The position numbers and the translations under genes were made by a program. The notes under the pieces were generated by a model. The model worked only from the letters and a program-made list of their open reading frames with translations. It was not told the DNA's origin and ran no database searches. From a cf. Phormidesmis sp. LEGE 11477 (GTDB lineage: Bacteria; Cyanobacteriota; Cyanobacteriia; Phormidesmidales; Phormidesmidaceae), in assembly GCF_015207105.1 (NCBI RefSeq), contig NZ_JADEXO010000009.1:29061-93060 (forward strand): a stretch of DNA of 64,000 nt, in the 5' to 3' direction. The stretch's first letter is position 1, and each line of letters starts with the position of its first letter. Of the stretch, positions 16,641 to 25,609 are shown one piece after another.

Positions 16641-16663
16641 TCTCTCATGAAGTGGATGAGAGA
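16641..16663. promoter_or_regulatory. Hairpin overlapping the ribosome site of the replication gene
   Basis: TCTCTCAT / ATGAGAGA form an 8-bp perfect stem with a 7-base loop only 6 bases before the replication gene's ATG (minus strand). On the mRNA the GAGAGA arm is the likely ribosome site, so pairing could limit translation of the initiator. Confidence 0.45.
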
Positions 16664-16948
16664 CGGGCCGCTGTTACCTACATAAATAAAACTGCGATCG
16701 CAGGTCTTGCAACTATTGAAGAATAGCTGCTAATATAGATAGACAGCACAAAGGGTCACTCGATAAAAACGCCTGCCACAGCATTTAGAGTCCCGCCTGT
16801 CTCGATAAAATGGAAACCTCAGTCGTTAGCGCGGCTGGGGTTTTCGACTGTTTATGAAAGGATTACTTTAATATCACGCTCCTTACGCGGATCTGATGCA
16901 GGTGTATTGTATAGTATAAGCGCAAAAGAGATCTAGGCTTTTTCAATT
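16664..16948. other. Intergenic region between rep and HTH genes, candidate origin or copy-control locus
   Basis: No gene is seen. It contains a repeated CTCGATAAAA (16758 and 16801) and a stem AAACCTCAG (16814-16822) with CTGGGGTTT (16835-16843) that could act as a terminator on the minus strand or as part of a small control RNA. A HIP1 site lies near 16693. Its place upstream of the replication gene makes it the natural site for the origin or a counter-transcript, but iterons were not found. Confidence 0.35.
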
Positions 16949-17314
16949 ATGAAAATAAGCGCAGCACTCACGGCCACTATGGATGAGTTCGGACTAACAG
17001 GAACAGACCTGGTAACAGCTGCTGGCATCACAAATAGCCGCCTGTCTAGATTTCTCAATGGAACTGCCATAAAAACTGACGGCTTAGACAAGTTGATCGA
17101 TGCACTAGATGACGATGCTTTCAGATTTTTAATTGAGAAATTAATCTCAGCTAGAGGACTGCATTTAATCGTAGAAGAACAGCCGGAGCTGTCTGACTTG
17201 GTAGAGCGCCTTGATGAGACAGAGACCGCCATGCTGCTTAATGCACTAGCAGATAAAATCAGAAAAGGCGTTACAGCACAGGGCAGTAGAAAAAGAGAGT
17301 TAGTCACAACATAG
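16949..17314 (+). CDS. Small HTH (Xre-like) regulator, copy 1
   Basis: A 121-residue protein with an N-terminal helix-turn-helix (FGLTGTDLVTAAGITNSRLSRFLNG, about residues 14-38, then TDGLDKLIDAL) and a helical C-terminal part ending ETAMLLNALADKIRKG. The same architecture recurs in the next two genes. A cytoplasmic repressor, probably of plasmid replication or of itself, given its location 315 bases upstream of and divergent from the replication gene. No ligand domain is visible. Confidence 0.65.
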   Translation: MKISAALTATMDEFGLTGTDLVTAAGITNSRLSRFLNGTAIKTDGLDKLIDALDDDAFRFLIEKLISARGLHLIVEEQPELSDLVERLDETETAMLLNALADKIRKGVTAQGSRKRELVTT

Positions 17315-17421
17315 CTTCAGTGCCTCAGCTTTAAACAATTCTCACCGTAAAATTACGTAGCGAGACACAGCATTCTGTATCTTTAACTTAAGACGTAATT
17401 TCGACCGGAACTCAAGCAATT

Positions 17422-17784
17422 GTGAAACTGCTCTGCCGCGCTTTCGACGCAACCCTCAAGGAGTTCGATATTAAGGGACTTCATCTCGCAAAAGAAGCTG
17501 AGATATCCACAGGTGCGATTTCTAACTTTAGAAATGACACCAACGCGATCACCACAGACAGCTTAGAGAAACTGTTAGCAGCCCTATCGGACGAAGCCTT
17601 CGCGTTTTGGCTTTCGCAAGTCGCCCACAACCGTAACCTAGAAGAATTTGTCGAAAGTCCGATTGCCTTAAGTAGCTTTGTTCACAAGCTAGACAACCAT
17701 GCGGCGGCGGAGCTGCTCTCGGCGCTTGCTAATAAGCTCCGAGAGAGTACGCCAGCGCCATCCAAGAACTTACCCAAAGAATGA
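17422..17784 (+). CDS. Small HTH (Xre-like) regulator, copy 2
   Basis: A 120-residue paralogue of the preceding protein: KEFDIKGLHLAKEAEISTGAISNF is the helix-turn-helix, TDSLEKLLAALSDEAF matches TDGLDKLIDALDDDAF of copy 1, and HAAAELLSALANKLRE matches the C-terminus. Start codon is GTG at 17422. The two genes are 107 bases apart and probably arose by tandem duplication. Confidence 0.65.
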   Translation: MKLLCRAFDATLKEFDIKGLHLAKEAEISTGAISNFRNDTNAITTDSLEKLLAALSDEAFAFWLSQVAHNRNLEEFVESPIALSSFVHKLDNHAAAELLSALANKLRESTPAPSKNLPKE

Positions 17785-17885
17785 CTTTTCTTGTTTTATC
17801 AAGAAGTGTTAAGTAAGCGATGTATATATAAGTACATACACGCATCTGCTATTAGAACACACCTAGATTTTCAAGATAGGTTTAG

Positions 17886-18101
17886 ATGGAAGACGGCACT
17901 GAAGGGCAGCTACCTCCAGGCTCTGAATCCGAGGTAGGAACGAGCTTAGAAGTAGAAGATATTTACAAAAGAATCGAAGGACTCTCCAGGGAAAGGAAGG
18001 CACATCTCATTTACAGACTGATTAGGACACTAACAACGGATGAAATGGCAGAGGTCTTAGATGAGATCGCGGTTATGTTTCGCAATGCTGGTAATCAATA
18101 A
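17886..18101 (+). CDS. Small protein related to the C-terminal part of the HTH pair
   Basis: A 71-residue protein. An acidic N-terminus is followed by RKAHLIYRLIRTLTTDEMAEVLDEIAVMF, which resembles the C-terminal helices of the two upstream HTH proteins (TAMLLNALADKI, AAAELLSALANKL). The HTH part is missing, so it may dimerise with and modulate those repressors. This is inferred from similarity and position only. Confidence 0.45.
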   Translation: MEDGTEGQLPPGSESEVGTSLEVEDIYKRIEGLSRERKAHLIYRLIRTLTTDEMAEVLDEIAVMFRNAGNQ

Positions 18102-18179
18102 AAAGCTTATTAGCTGGCCTCAAAGCGCTGGAACGGTTTAAGACCAGCTAGTTGCGATCGCACCAAAGTCCTTAGTAAC

Positions 18180-18680
18180 TCAAGAAGAGCGATGATGGAC
18201 AGCAGACAGATAGTTCAGATCAGACCACCTACCGTAGTCTGCTAGCTCTGGCTGATGGATATTGACCTTATGCGAATGTACGCCCCTTGCTACGGCTGAC
18301 AATTGAGGATTTTCAGGATAATAGCTCAACGCAACTTCGAGCAGATGTTTAAGCATCTGGTCAAAGTTCCGGTTCTGTGTCGGCGCGAGCTGCCAAATGC
18401 GCTCGGTCGGTAGAGACTCAAACAGCTCTACCCATACGAAGAATTCGTCGATATGAGAAGACGTAGAGGTTCTCATCGGCAAAGACAGCACTTTCTCTAG
18501 CAGCGCGTTCAAGTACTTGGGTCGGGTAGAGAAAGAAGATCGACTGATATCATCAGCGAGTCTATTAGGCAAAGTCGAATCGTAGTAAGCAAACTGTAGA
18601 TTTGGTCTACGTCCCGCTGCGGTTTTAGAATCCACCACAAAGCATCTCCCTGATCTGAAAAATTGTTTACGAACCAGCAA
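18180..18680 (-). CDS. Hypothetical protein, possibly frameshifted at its 5' end
   Basis: A 166-residue minus-strand ORF (FAYYDSTLPNRLADDISRSSF, HIDEFFVWVELFESLPTERIW, VHSHKVNIHQPELADYGRW). A second open frame upstream (to 18733) encodes a plausible beginning (MLSHSKKLYIRHDEQLNFCWFV) that runs into the first near 18640-18690 if one base is gained or lost. No domain was recognised. Either the short form is real or this is a recently broken gene. Confidence 0.4.
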   Translation of the reverse strand: MLVRKQFFRSGRCFVVDSKTAAGRRPNLQFAYYDSTLPNRLADDISRSSFSTRPKYLNALLEKVLSLPMRTSTSSHIDEFFVWVELFESLPTERIWQLAPTQNRNFDQMLKHLLEVALSYYPENPQLSAVARGVHSHKVNIHQPELADYGRWSDLNYLSAVHHRSS

Positions 18681-18733
18681 AAGTTCAGTTGTTCATCATG
18701 ACGAATGTAAAGTTTTTTGCTGTGAGATAGCAC

Positions 18734-19173
18734 GCCTGTTTTTTAGAAATTCATACCCTTCACTGAGGAACGGTGTGTTTCCTTTTAATCTTTTAGCATG
18801 AAACTTCAAAAAGGGATTAGCTTTTTACAGAAAGTGCTGCCTTTTCCAAAAAAGTCATGCATTACTGCCTAAAACCCATACCTTGATAGCCATTGAGAGA
18901 TCCAATATCATCTTGAGGTATCGGATTTCCGTTGTTTTTTCTACGTACATGTACGTAGCTCAGCAATCAATAAACACCTCCTAACACAGGGAGCTTCAAG
19001 GTGAATGTATGAATAATCTCAGTCTGCAAGCTAACTTCAGAATTATTTTAGATTCATCGGCGCAGTCGGCTTAGGCGTTCGTACTTTTGCACTCAGTTTC
19101 CTCAACCCTGGGCTGTCAGATGTACAGGCGTAATCGAACAACAGATATACGAACAGGACTAATTCTCCCGAAA
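18734..19173. other. Control region upstream of the transfer operon
   Basis: About 440 bases without a convincing gene, AT-rich, leading into the type IV secretion operon. The only strong structure is the palindrome at 18941-18958. An extra 29 codons are open upstream of the VirB2-like start (from 19087) but look non-coding. Confidence 0.4.
18941..18958. promoter_or_regulatory. 18-bp perfect palindrome upstream of the T4SS operon
   Basis: CTACGTACATGTACGTAG is a perfect palindrome with no spacer, 216 bases before the first T4SS start. Perfect palindromes of this size are typical of dimeric repressor sites, so it is a candidate operator controlling transfer gene expression. The regulator is not identified. 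Confidence 0.5.
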
Positions 19174-19755
19174 ATGTCACAGAATTTGCATATTTCTTCT
19201 GAAACCATCGTCTCAGAGAATTCTTTTTTACGGACGACTCAAACCATGCTCAGATCTCAACTTCTTGCTCTTTCCGCTCTATTCGGCATTGCTGTTTTAA
19301 TAGGCATTGCTGGAGAACTTCCATTGTTAGTGGTATCTGCTGTCGTCGGTATTACTGCCACCGCTCTTTTCACAGGTCAAAGTACAGACCAAATAATCAA
19401 TCATTTATTGTTCTCTAAAGGCAGACGAAAAATGCTCTTCGTCATGCTGGCTATCATTCTGGGAGTTTCTTTATTAGCGCATGGTGCCCCCGCTCACGCG
19501 CAATTATTTGATGGCGCAAGAGATGCAGCTGATAGTGGCATTGGAGCCTATATTGGAACTGATGAATCGACCAGCATTATAGATGTCCTTACCTTTGCTA
19601 TGTGGGCACTCATCGTCGTTGGGGCAATAGGCGTGATCGTCGGGGGCGTAAGTCAAAACGCTCAGATTCTAGTCGGCAGCCTCTCCCTATTCTTTGGCAT
19701 AGCTATCTTAATCGGCGTACTCGAATTCACAGACGGTCTGTTGTTCGGCTCATAA
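19174..19755 (+). CDS. VirB2/TrbC-family pilin precursor
   Basis: The start was taken at ATG 19174 (193 residues). Two N-terminal hydrophobic segments are followed by a third ending in HGAPAHA, a likely signal peptidase site. The mature part is about 78 residues with two membrane helices (VLTFAMWALIVVGAIGVIVGG and ILVGSLSLFFGIAILIG), the layout of VirB2/TrbC conjugative pilins. It opens the operon and is followed directly by VirB3- and VirB4-like genes, which strongly supports the role of pilus subunit. The long pre-sequence is unusual; translation may begin at a later Met. Confidence 0.7.
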   Translation: MSQNLHISSETIVSENSFLRTTQTMLRSQLLALSALFGIAVLIGIAGELPLLVVSAVVGITATALFTGQSTDQIINHLLFSKGRRKMLFVMLAIILGVSLLAHGAPAHAQLFDGARDAADSGIGAYIGTDESTSIIDVLTFAMWALIVVGAIGVIVGGVSQNAQILVGSLSLFFGIAILIGVLEFTDGLLFGS

Positions 19756-19772
19756 CAGAGAGATATTCCTAG

Positions 19773-20066
19773 ATGCAAGAATCCAGCCTATATCTCGTCA
19801 TCAATCGTGCCATTGGACGCTTCCCAGGCTTTCTGTTCCTACCGATGCCACTGCTATGTATTTTGCTAGCTGCCTTCGGCACTAGCGTTGGTATCACGCT
19901 GTTCTTGGGTCTACAGATGGGTGCAGTCATCATGCTGGGGATGTTCCTGTCTCTCACTTGGCTCTTCGTCGTCGGCACTGATCCAATCCGATTTGCCTAT
20001 TCACTACTCCCACCGCCCAACTGGGTAAAGGGTCGCTATACCGTTCACAGCGTTTTAGAAAGATAG
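19773..20066 (+). CDS. VirB3-like inner membrane protein
   Basis: A 97-residue protein with two close membrane helices (about residues 18-38 and 42-64), a short basic N-terminus and a C-terminal FAYSLLPPPNWVKGRY. It sits between the pilin and VirB4-like genes (17 and 3 base gaps), the fixed place of VirB3 in type IV secretion operons, where it pairs with the VirB4 ATPase. Confidence 0.7.
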   Translation: MQESSLYLVINRAIGRFPGFLFLPMPLLCILLAAFGTSVGITLFLGLQMGAVIMLGMFLSLTWLFVVGTDPIRFAYSLLPPPNWVKGRYTVHSVLER

Positions 20067-20069
20067 TAA

Positions 20070-22880
20070 ATGCTCACTAAATCATCTATCTCTGGCAAAG
20101 GAAAAAAAGGACAGGTCTTTAAGCTCAAACGGTTTGAAGACCAGTGCGATCTCCTCGCTTTCTGCCGAATGAAAGTCCAAGGGGAAGACATTGGCTGTTA
20201 TCTTAATCGCAGGCGAAATAGCCTCACACAGCTATGGGAATATTCTGTTGTTTTTGCCTTTGCAGTACGCGGCATTCATCCACTGCTCTATCCTGGCGAA
20301 GCACAAACAATCCTCAAGCGTATTGAACAATCTCTCAAAGGATTGGACGACAAGCAGCGACTGACCATTCGGTTTCGCTCAACGGCGGACGATACCGAAG
20401 AACAGGTCACTATCTCAGAGCTGATGGAGCGTACTAATAATACTGAACATCAGTACTTCCAAGCGGCTCGTTCAAAGAACGTCCGTCTGCTCAACGACCA
20501 GGGCCGCAGGCAACACAAGTCCATCATGGTGTTTGCCTCGTACCAGCTCGGTGAGTTCGATAACCAGGGCCGCAACTTCATTGAAAAAGCGCTGAGCAAC
20601 GCTGAGTTCTACTATCACCGAGTCTTCGGCAAAGAAAAGCAGGTGCCCACAGAACTGCTGAAGTCACTGCTCTTTGACGCTTTTAACAGCGGCTATCTGC
20701 CCTTTAAGTCAATGCTGGCCGCAATGGGTCTGCGGACGAGAACGCTCAGAGTCTCTGATTTGTGGGAAGACCTCTACAAAACGTTCAATCTCAACACTGA
20801 GTTCAACGCGCAAATTCCAGGGCTAGGCTATCACCTGGTTTTAGAAGACAGTTCTGAAGCGGGCACGGGACTCGTGCTCTATGAGGACTTTATTGACGAG
20901 CAGTATAGCGACATCGATCCGCTCTCATTGGCTGTAGGCGAAAGCTTTCCTAAAGCTGGAAGATCTCATGTTGAACTAGGCGGTCAGCTAATTGCGGCCA
21001 TCGGTCTCGAAGAAAAACCCGCTGCGTTTATCTCGCCTAGCAATCAGCTGCTGTTTTTGTGGGAATACATCTGCAACACGGCTGACTGCGAGGTTGTATG
21101 CGAGCTATCGCCCAGTCCTCAGCTTGTCGCTAAAATTGCCCTACAGCGGGTCGCTAAAGAGTCGATGGCCGGTCAGTCGATGGCCGCTAAACGCAACAAT
21201 GTCAACGTTGAAGCCAGTCATCACCTGAATGAAGCTGTAGACGCACAAAGTCGAATGTACGCAGGTGCTGCGCCGGTCAGCGCTGCGATATCGGTGTTCC
21301 TGAAACGTCCAACCAAACAGAAACTCGCCAATAGCTGCCGCGAGTTCATGGGTCAATTTACTCAAAGTCGCTGGCAGCGGGAGACAGACGCCGCTTGGAT
21401 GCTCTGGCTAAACTCGCTGCCGGTAACGATGGATTCGCTCTACAACGACAACCGACGCAAGGTGTATCTATCAGATGAGGTGCCCGCACTGATGCCCATC
21501 ATCAAACCGTACTCCGGCGATCTGAAGGGGTTAGAGTTTATTACGAAGCAAGGGCGATCGCCGGTACACGTAGACCTGTTCGCTAGAACGGTTGGCATTC
21601 TCTGCTTTGGTGAAAGTCGCAGCGGTAAAACGGGCGTCGCACTAGATATCATCATCAACGCGCTAGTTCGCGGGCTGAATGTTCTAGCCATTGACTATCC
21701 TAAGCCAGGGGGCATTCACAGTCTCAAATATCTCGCTAAAATGTTTGGCTCAATGAGTGCCTACGTGGACGTGGCCACTGAGAAGAACAACATTCTTCAG
21801 CCGCCTAATCCGTTCAAGCTAGAGGGACTCTCTGAGTCTATTCGTCAATCCAGGCTGAAGCAGCATTATGACTTTTGTGTCACGGCGCTGACGTTGATGG
21901 TGATGGGCAATGAGACTTCTTCAGTAGGTAAGCGAGTGCGATCGCTCCTAGTGCAGGTAATGACGCCCTTCTACGAACACTACGACGCGGCGTTTAAGGA
22001 AGCCTTTGCAGCTGGCATCGGTTCACCTGAGTGGCAGCGAATGCCGACACTACATCACTTTCTAGACTTTATTCAAAAGTTTGACTTTGACATCCCCGTC
22101 GGCCAGCAGATGATCGATGAAGCGCTCGGTCTCATTATTCTAGAGCTACGCACCTGGCTACATAGCCGGGTAGGTAAGGCAATCTCTGAGCCTTCTACGA
22201 TTGACCCAGACGCTCAGTTCACGGTATTCGCACTCGATAGCGTTAACGACGACATCGACGCGGCGATCATCGCCCTCAGCGCTCAGTCGTTCATGCTGCG
22301 CAAAGCCTTCGAGCTGCGGAGCTGCGTCTCTATCGTCGATGAAGCTCCGGTGCTGCTGAAGTTTGAGGCGCTCGCTCGTATTGTCGGCATGATGTGCTCA
22401 AACGGAATGGCCTCGGGCATTAAGCCCGTCGTCATCTCGCAAGACCCGGCTTCTGTTGCTAATTCGATTATTGCTAGCCAAATTACCAACAACTTGAAGG
22501 TTCGATTCATCGGCGCGATCACGCGCAACGCCGCTAGAGAGTTCGAGAAGCTGCTCGGCTACGATCCAGCAGTTCTAGCGCCAAACACCACTGAGCAATT
22601 CTTCACCAATGCGCAAACGCTCTCGTCTAGCTGGCTGGTGGACGTTGACTCAAAGCTGGTTCACTGCGACCACTACCTGCCCCCTGAGTGGCTAGCAGCG
22701 CTGGCAAACAACAAGTCTGAGATCTGGCTGCGCGATACCGTTACAGCTCGGTTCACTAACAAGTATCAGGCCCATGCTGCATTTACCAAAATCTATGTCG
22801 AAGCCCTCCGAGCAGGGCGTATCGACTACCTGTACAGCAACCGTGAAAAGCTCTCTCAACCTATGCTTGTCCATGTCTAA
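20070..22880 (+). CDS. virB4: VirB4/TraC-family T4SS ATPase
   Basis: A 936-residue cytoplasmic motor that powers pilus assembly and substrate transfer. The Walker A is GESRSGKT (514-521) and the Walker B is CVSIVDEAPVLL. An N-terminal domain of about 480 residues and the C-terminal RecA-like domain match the VirB4 layout, slightly longer than the usual 800-860. It is the best anchored gene of the secretion operon. Its last 8 bases overlap the next start (ATGTCTAA). Confidence 0.88.
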   Translation: MLTKSSISGKGKKGQVFKLKRFEDQCDLLAFCRMKVQGEDIGCYLNRRRNSLTQLWEYSVVFAFAVRGIHPLLYPGEAQTILKRIEQSLKGLDDKQRLTIRFRSTADDTEEQVTISELMERTNNTEHQYFQAARSKNVRLLNDQGRRQHKSIMVFASYQLGEFDNQGRNFIEKALSNAEFYYHRVFGKEKQVPTELLKSLLFDAFNSGYLPFKSMLAAMGLRTRTLRVSDLWEDLYKTFNLNTEFNAQIPGLGYHLVLEDSSEAGTGLVLYEDFIDEQYSDIDPLSLAVGESFPKAGRSHVELGGQLIAAIGLEEKPAAFISPSNQLLFLWEYICNTADCEVVCELSPSPQLVAKIALQRVAKESMAGQSMAAKRNNVNVEASHHLNEAVDAQSRMYAGAAPVSAAISVFLKRPTKQKLANSCREFMGQFTQSRWQRETDAAWMLWLNSLPVTMDSLYNDNRRKVYLSDEVPALMPIIKPYSGDLKGLEFITKQGRSPVHVDLFARTVGILCFGESRSGKTGVALDIIINALVRGLNVLAIDYPKPGGIHSLKYLAKMFGSMSAYVDVATEKNNILQPPNPFKLEGLSESIRQSRLKQHYDFCVTALTLMVMGNETSSVGKRVRSLLVQVMTPFYEHYDAAFKEAFAAGIGSPEWQRMPTLHHFLDFIQKFDFDIPVGQQMIDEALGLIILELRTWLHSRVGKAISEPSTIDPDAQFTVFALDSVNDDIDAAIIALSAQSFMLRKAFELRSCVSIVDEAPVLLKFEALARIVGMMCSNGMASGIKPVVISQDPASVANSIIASQITNNLKVRFIGAITRNAAREFEKLLGYDPAVLAPNTTEQFFTNAQTLSSSWLVDVDSKLVHCDHYLPPEWLAALANNKSEIWLRDTVTARFTNKYQAHAAFTKIYVEALRAGRIDYLYSNREKLSQPMLVHV

Positions 22881-24009
22881 TCCTACTTCTCAAACCCAGC
22901 CTGAGACGAAGCCTCGGCGGAAGCGCCGTTGGGCCGCAGTAGTGGTTTCGCTGTCAGCGATCGCGACTGCAACCGGGGCAATTGCCTCCACTCAGCCATT
23001 TAGCAGCGACAACCCATTTGAATCCGATATTCCCAGTGCCATCAACGGCAGTGGGGGCGGTAGCAATATTGCGGCGGGCGAGCCGTCTATTGGCGACTTA
23101 GGCGATCTTGGTGGACTCGGCGATATCATTCCCTCTTTCCCAGGGCTACCAGGGAGCAGCTTTCCATCATCGCCCGGTGGTGGGAGCGGGGGCGGAGGTT
23201 CGTTTGGAGATATCTTCATGGGTGGACTCGGCAATATCTTCGGCGACGCAGGTGGGCCTGCTCCTAAGATATTTAAAGATATTCTCAACGGCAATATGGG
23301 CGGTGTTCTGGAAAGCATTTTAAGCATCCTCACTAGCCAAAACGATATCTTCGGAGAGATCTCAAGCGTTGTTCTCGGTGATGGATGGGAAAGTGCTGAC
23401 GGCGACGGGAATCCAGATACGCCGCCTAACCCCTACAAAATACGATTGCCACAAGAAGAAAGCGATGAGGAAGCAGGTATTCTCACCCGTTCTCCGATTG
23501 TGTCTAGACGCGACAAAGCGAACCAGTATGACCAAGAGCTAGGGCGAGCGATGGCAGCGCCAATGCTCGCTGAGGCAGGAGACCAGTGGCTCGAAGGCAA
23601 TATCACCACTAGCTCGGACATGATGCAGGCGGGACTGGCTTCTACGCAGAGTGCGATCTCTAAGTCAGGCGAAGCAACTGAGGCGACCTCTACTCAAGAC
23701 ATCGTACGGCGCAGCGCTGAGATATCTGGCATTGCGGCCACGATGCAGATGCAGGAAATGCAGCAAAACGCCATGCTCGGCGAGTCGCTGTGGAATATGC
23801 AGCGGCTACAAAGTGCTCAACTCCAGATTGCCGCTGATACTAGTGAAGCGGCTGACGAACAGAACCGGCGCGATAGAACTAGCCGCGCAGCAGCTTTATC
23901 CAGCTCAGCCGGTGAAGCCATGATCATTCCTGGGCTTGCAGATATTTCTTCAGCGGCATCGCCTACCCCATCAGCTCCGGCTGCGCCTTCCTTTTTTGCT
24001 ACGCCATAG
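22873..24009 (+). CDS. Exported VirB5/TrbJ-like protein
   Basis: The start was set at ATG 22873, overlapping the VirB4 stop, giving 378 residues. A basic n-region (KPRRKRRWAAVVV) and hydrophobic core form a signal peptide. A Gly/Ser/Pro-rich linker follows (about 55-125), then helical segments (MLAEAGDQWLEGNITTSSDMM, MQMQEMQQNAMLGESLWNMQRL) similar in style to TrbJ/VirB5 minor pilus proteins. Position between VirB4 and VirB6 fits. Sequence likeness is too weak for certainty. Confidence 0.5.
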   Translation: MSNPTSQTQPETKPRRKRRWAAVVVSLSAIATATGAIASTQPFSSDNPFESDIPSAINGSGGGSNIAAGEPSIGDLGDLGGLGDIIPSFPGLPGSSFPSSPGGGSGGGGSFGDIFMGGLGNIFGDAGGPAPKIFKDILNGNMGGVLESILSILTSQNDIFGEISSVVLGDGWESADGDGNPDTPPNPYKIRLPQEESDEEAGILTRSPIVSRRDKANQYDQELGRAMAAPMLAEAGDQWLEGNITTSSDMMQAGLASTQSAISKSGEATEATSTQDIVRRSAEISGIAATMQMQEMQQNAMLGESLWNMQRLQSAQLQIAADTSEAADEQNRRDRTSRAAALSSSAGEAMIIPGLADISSAASPTPSAPAAPSFFATP

Positions 24010-24027
24010 CCCTATTACACAAGCACT

Positions 24028-25203
24028 ATGTTGTTGTTTAACCGATCATACAAATATAGAACGCTGCTAGTTGTCTGCTTCTATGCAGGTGTAATTCTGT
24101 TTGTCTCTGCTTCTGCTGGAATAGCGCAGGATGCTCCGGGCGGTGCCACCTCTATTCTCGAAAATGCCATAGATGTTTCTAAAAGCAGTGAGGAAGGACT
24201 CAATGAACTATGGGAAATGACCTTCACAGGAACTTACTCCCCTGGGTATCTAGCCGTTATGGACTTTGCTAAAAAGGTCATGGTCATCCCGTTCTTCTGG
24301 ATGCTCATTCCTATCACTCAGGCCTTTACGTTCAATCGATACGAGGAGATCTTCAAACATGTCGCCTGGATAGTCCTGATCTGTGTGCTAACGGTCAACA
24401 GCTATGGACTCATGACAAAGATTGCCTACGGCTCTAGAAACTTCGTTAATGACACCACAAGGGAAATTTTATCTTTCCAGCTTGGGCCGGTCAGCATGAA
24501 GGACGCCTTATCTGACGTGCTACTAACAGAGGAAGCAAAAGAGACTATCCGATTGAATTTCGTCGAGTGCGAAGCGAAAGAAGGAGAAGAACAACTCAAA
24601 TGCTTTGAGGATGGAGCAAAGAAAGCTAAAGATGCGATTACGGCAGCAGAGAACAAGACAAACGCTTTGGGACTGAATATATCAGGGTTGAAGCGCTTAA
24701 CCGAGCGCTTGGACAAAATTATCGGCGACATCAACTTAGCAAAGGATTCGCAAAACGATATGACTTTTGGATTAGTCAATTTCTTCTTCCAAAGCGCTGG
24801 TCAAGCGATAGCTCAGCAGCTGATGAAAGGTTTTCAGAGCGCCATGATGACAATTATCGACGTTGGCTTCTACCTAACGGCAATGCTCGCACCGATTGCT
24901 GTTGCGGCTTCTCTCGCACCGCTTCAGCCCAGAATTATTTTTATTTGGGGCGCAGGATTCATCGCCTTTGCGCTGATGAAAATGAGCTACAACATTCTGA
25001 TTGGAGCGATTGCGACAGTCGCCTTGACCATTGATGCTACCAACTTCGGCAGCACTGGACTACTCATAGCAATGGGTGTCATTTCACCGCTGCTCGCAAT
25101 GGCGATGGGTGGCTGGGGAGGCGCTAGGCTAGTTCATGCAATGGCAGGAGGAGCGAGTGCAGCAATTGCATTGGTGCCTGTTCCGATGCCACGTCCGAAG
25201 TAG
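24028..25203 (+). CDS. VirB6/TrbL-like polytopic membrane protein
   Basis: A 391-residue protein with a signal peptide-like start, an extracytoplasmic segment and about six membrane helices. Helices group near residues 85-140 and 265-390, separated by a long soluble loop (150-250, Glu/Lys-rich with two Cys). The Gly-rich C-terminus (MAMGGWGGARLVHAMAGG) is common in VirB6/TrbL proteins, which form the inner membrane channel. Order in the operon supports this. Confidence 0.65.
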   Translation: MLLFNRSYKYRTLLVVCFYAGVILFVSASAGIAQDAPGGATSILENAIDVSKSSEEGLNELWEMTFTGTYSPGYLAVMDFAKKVMVIPFFWMLIPITQAFTFNRYEEIFKHVAWIVLICVLTVNSYGLMTKIAYGSRNFVNDTTREILSFQLGPVSMKDALSDVLLTEEAKETIRLNFVECEAKEGEEQLKCFEDGAKKAKDAITAAENKTNALGLNISGLKRLTERLDKIIGDINLAKDSQNDMTFGLVNFFFQSAGQAIAQQLMKGFQSAMMTIIDVGFYLTAMLAPIAVAASLAPLQPRIIFIWGAGFIAFALMKMSYNILIGAIATVALTIDATNFGSTGLLIAMGVISPLLAMAMGGWGGARLVHAMAGGASAAIALVPVPMPRPK

Positions 25204-25219
25204 CTGAGAGGATTGCATC

Positions 25220-25609
25220 ATGAGATTTGCTTGGGTCTTGACCATTCCACTAGGTGTTGTTGTTCTACTTATTATGGGTGCGCCTAGCGTACTGAACGTA
25301 GAGCCAAAGCCCAATCCAGAAGCCATCATTCTCAATGATGAGTCTGATTATCGGTCAAAAGCCAAAGATTACGCTCAGTTGAATATGAGGCAAGAAGCGT
25401 TAGACACTTGCACAGCGATGGAACCAGAGTATGGAGAGTCAACTCAAGACCTTTGTTTGTTGGAAGTATACCAAGCCTTAAAGGACATTGATGGTGAAAT
25501 TGAAATCTACGAAAACATCTTGGCAAGAGAGCTAGCTGATGGCGATAGCGGAGCCTTAACCAAGTACGTACTAGACGGACTGAAAGAAAAAAGAGACAAA
25601 GACAAATGA
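25220..25609 (+). CDS. Small membrane-anchored hypothetical protein of the T4SS operon
   Basis: A 129-residue protein with an N-terminal signal anchor (LTIPLGVVVLLIMGAPSVL) and a helical soluble domain that could be TPR-like (AKDYAQLNMRQEALDTCTAM, LEVYQALKDIDGEIEIYENI). Its stop overlaps the next start as ATGA. Where Agrobacterium-type operons carry VirB7 this gene may play a comparable assembly role, but no lipobox is present. Confidence 0.5.
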   Translation: MRFAWVLTIPLGVVVLLIMGAPSVLNVEPKPNPEAIILNDESDYRSKAKDYAQLNMRQEALDTCTAMEPEYGESTQDLCLLEVYQALKDIDGEIEIYENILARELADGDSGALTKYVLDGLKEKRDKDK

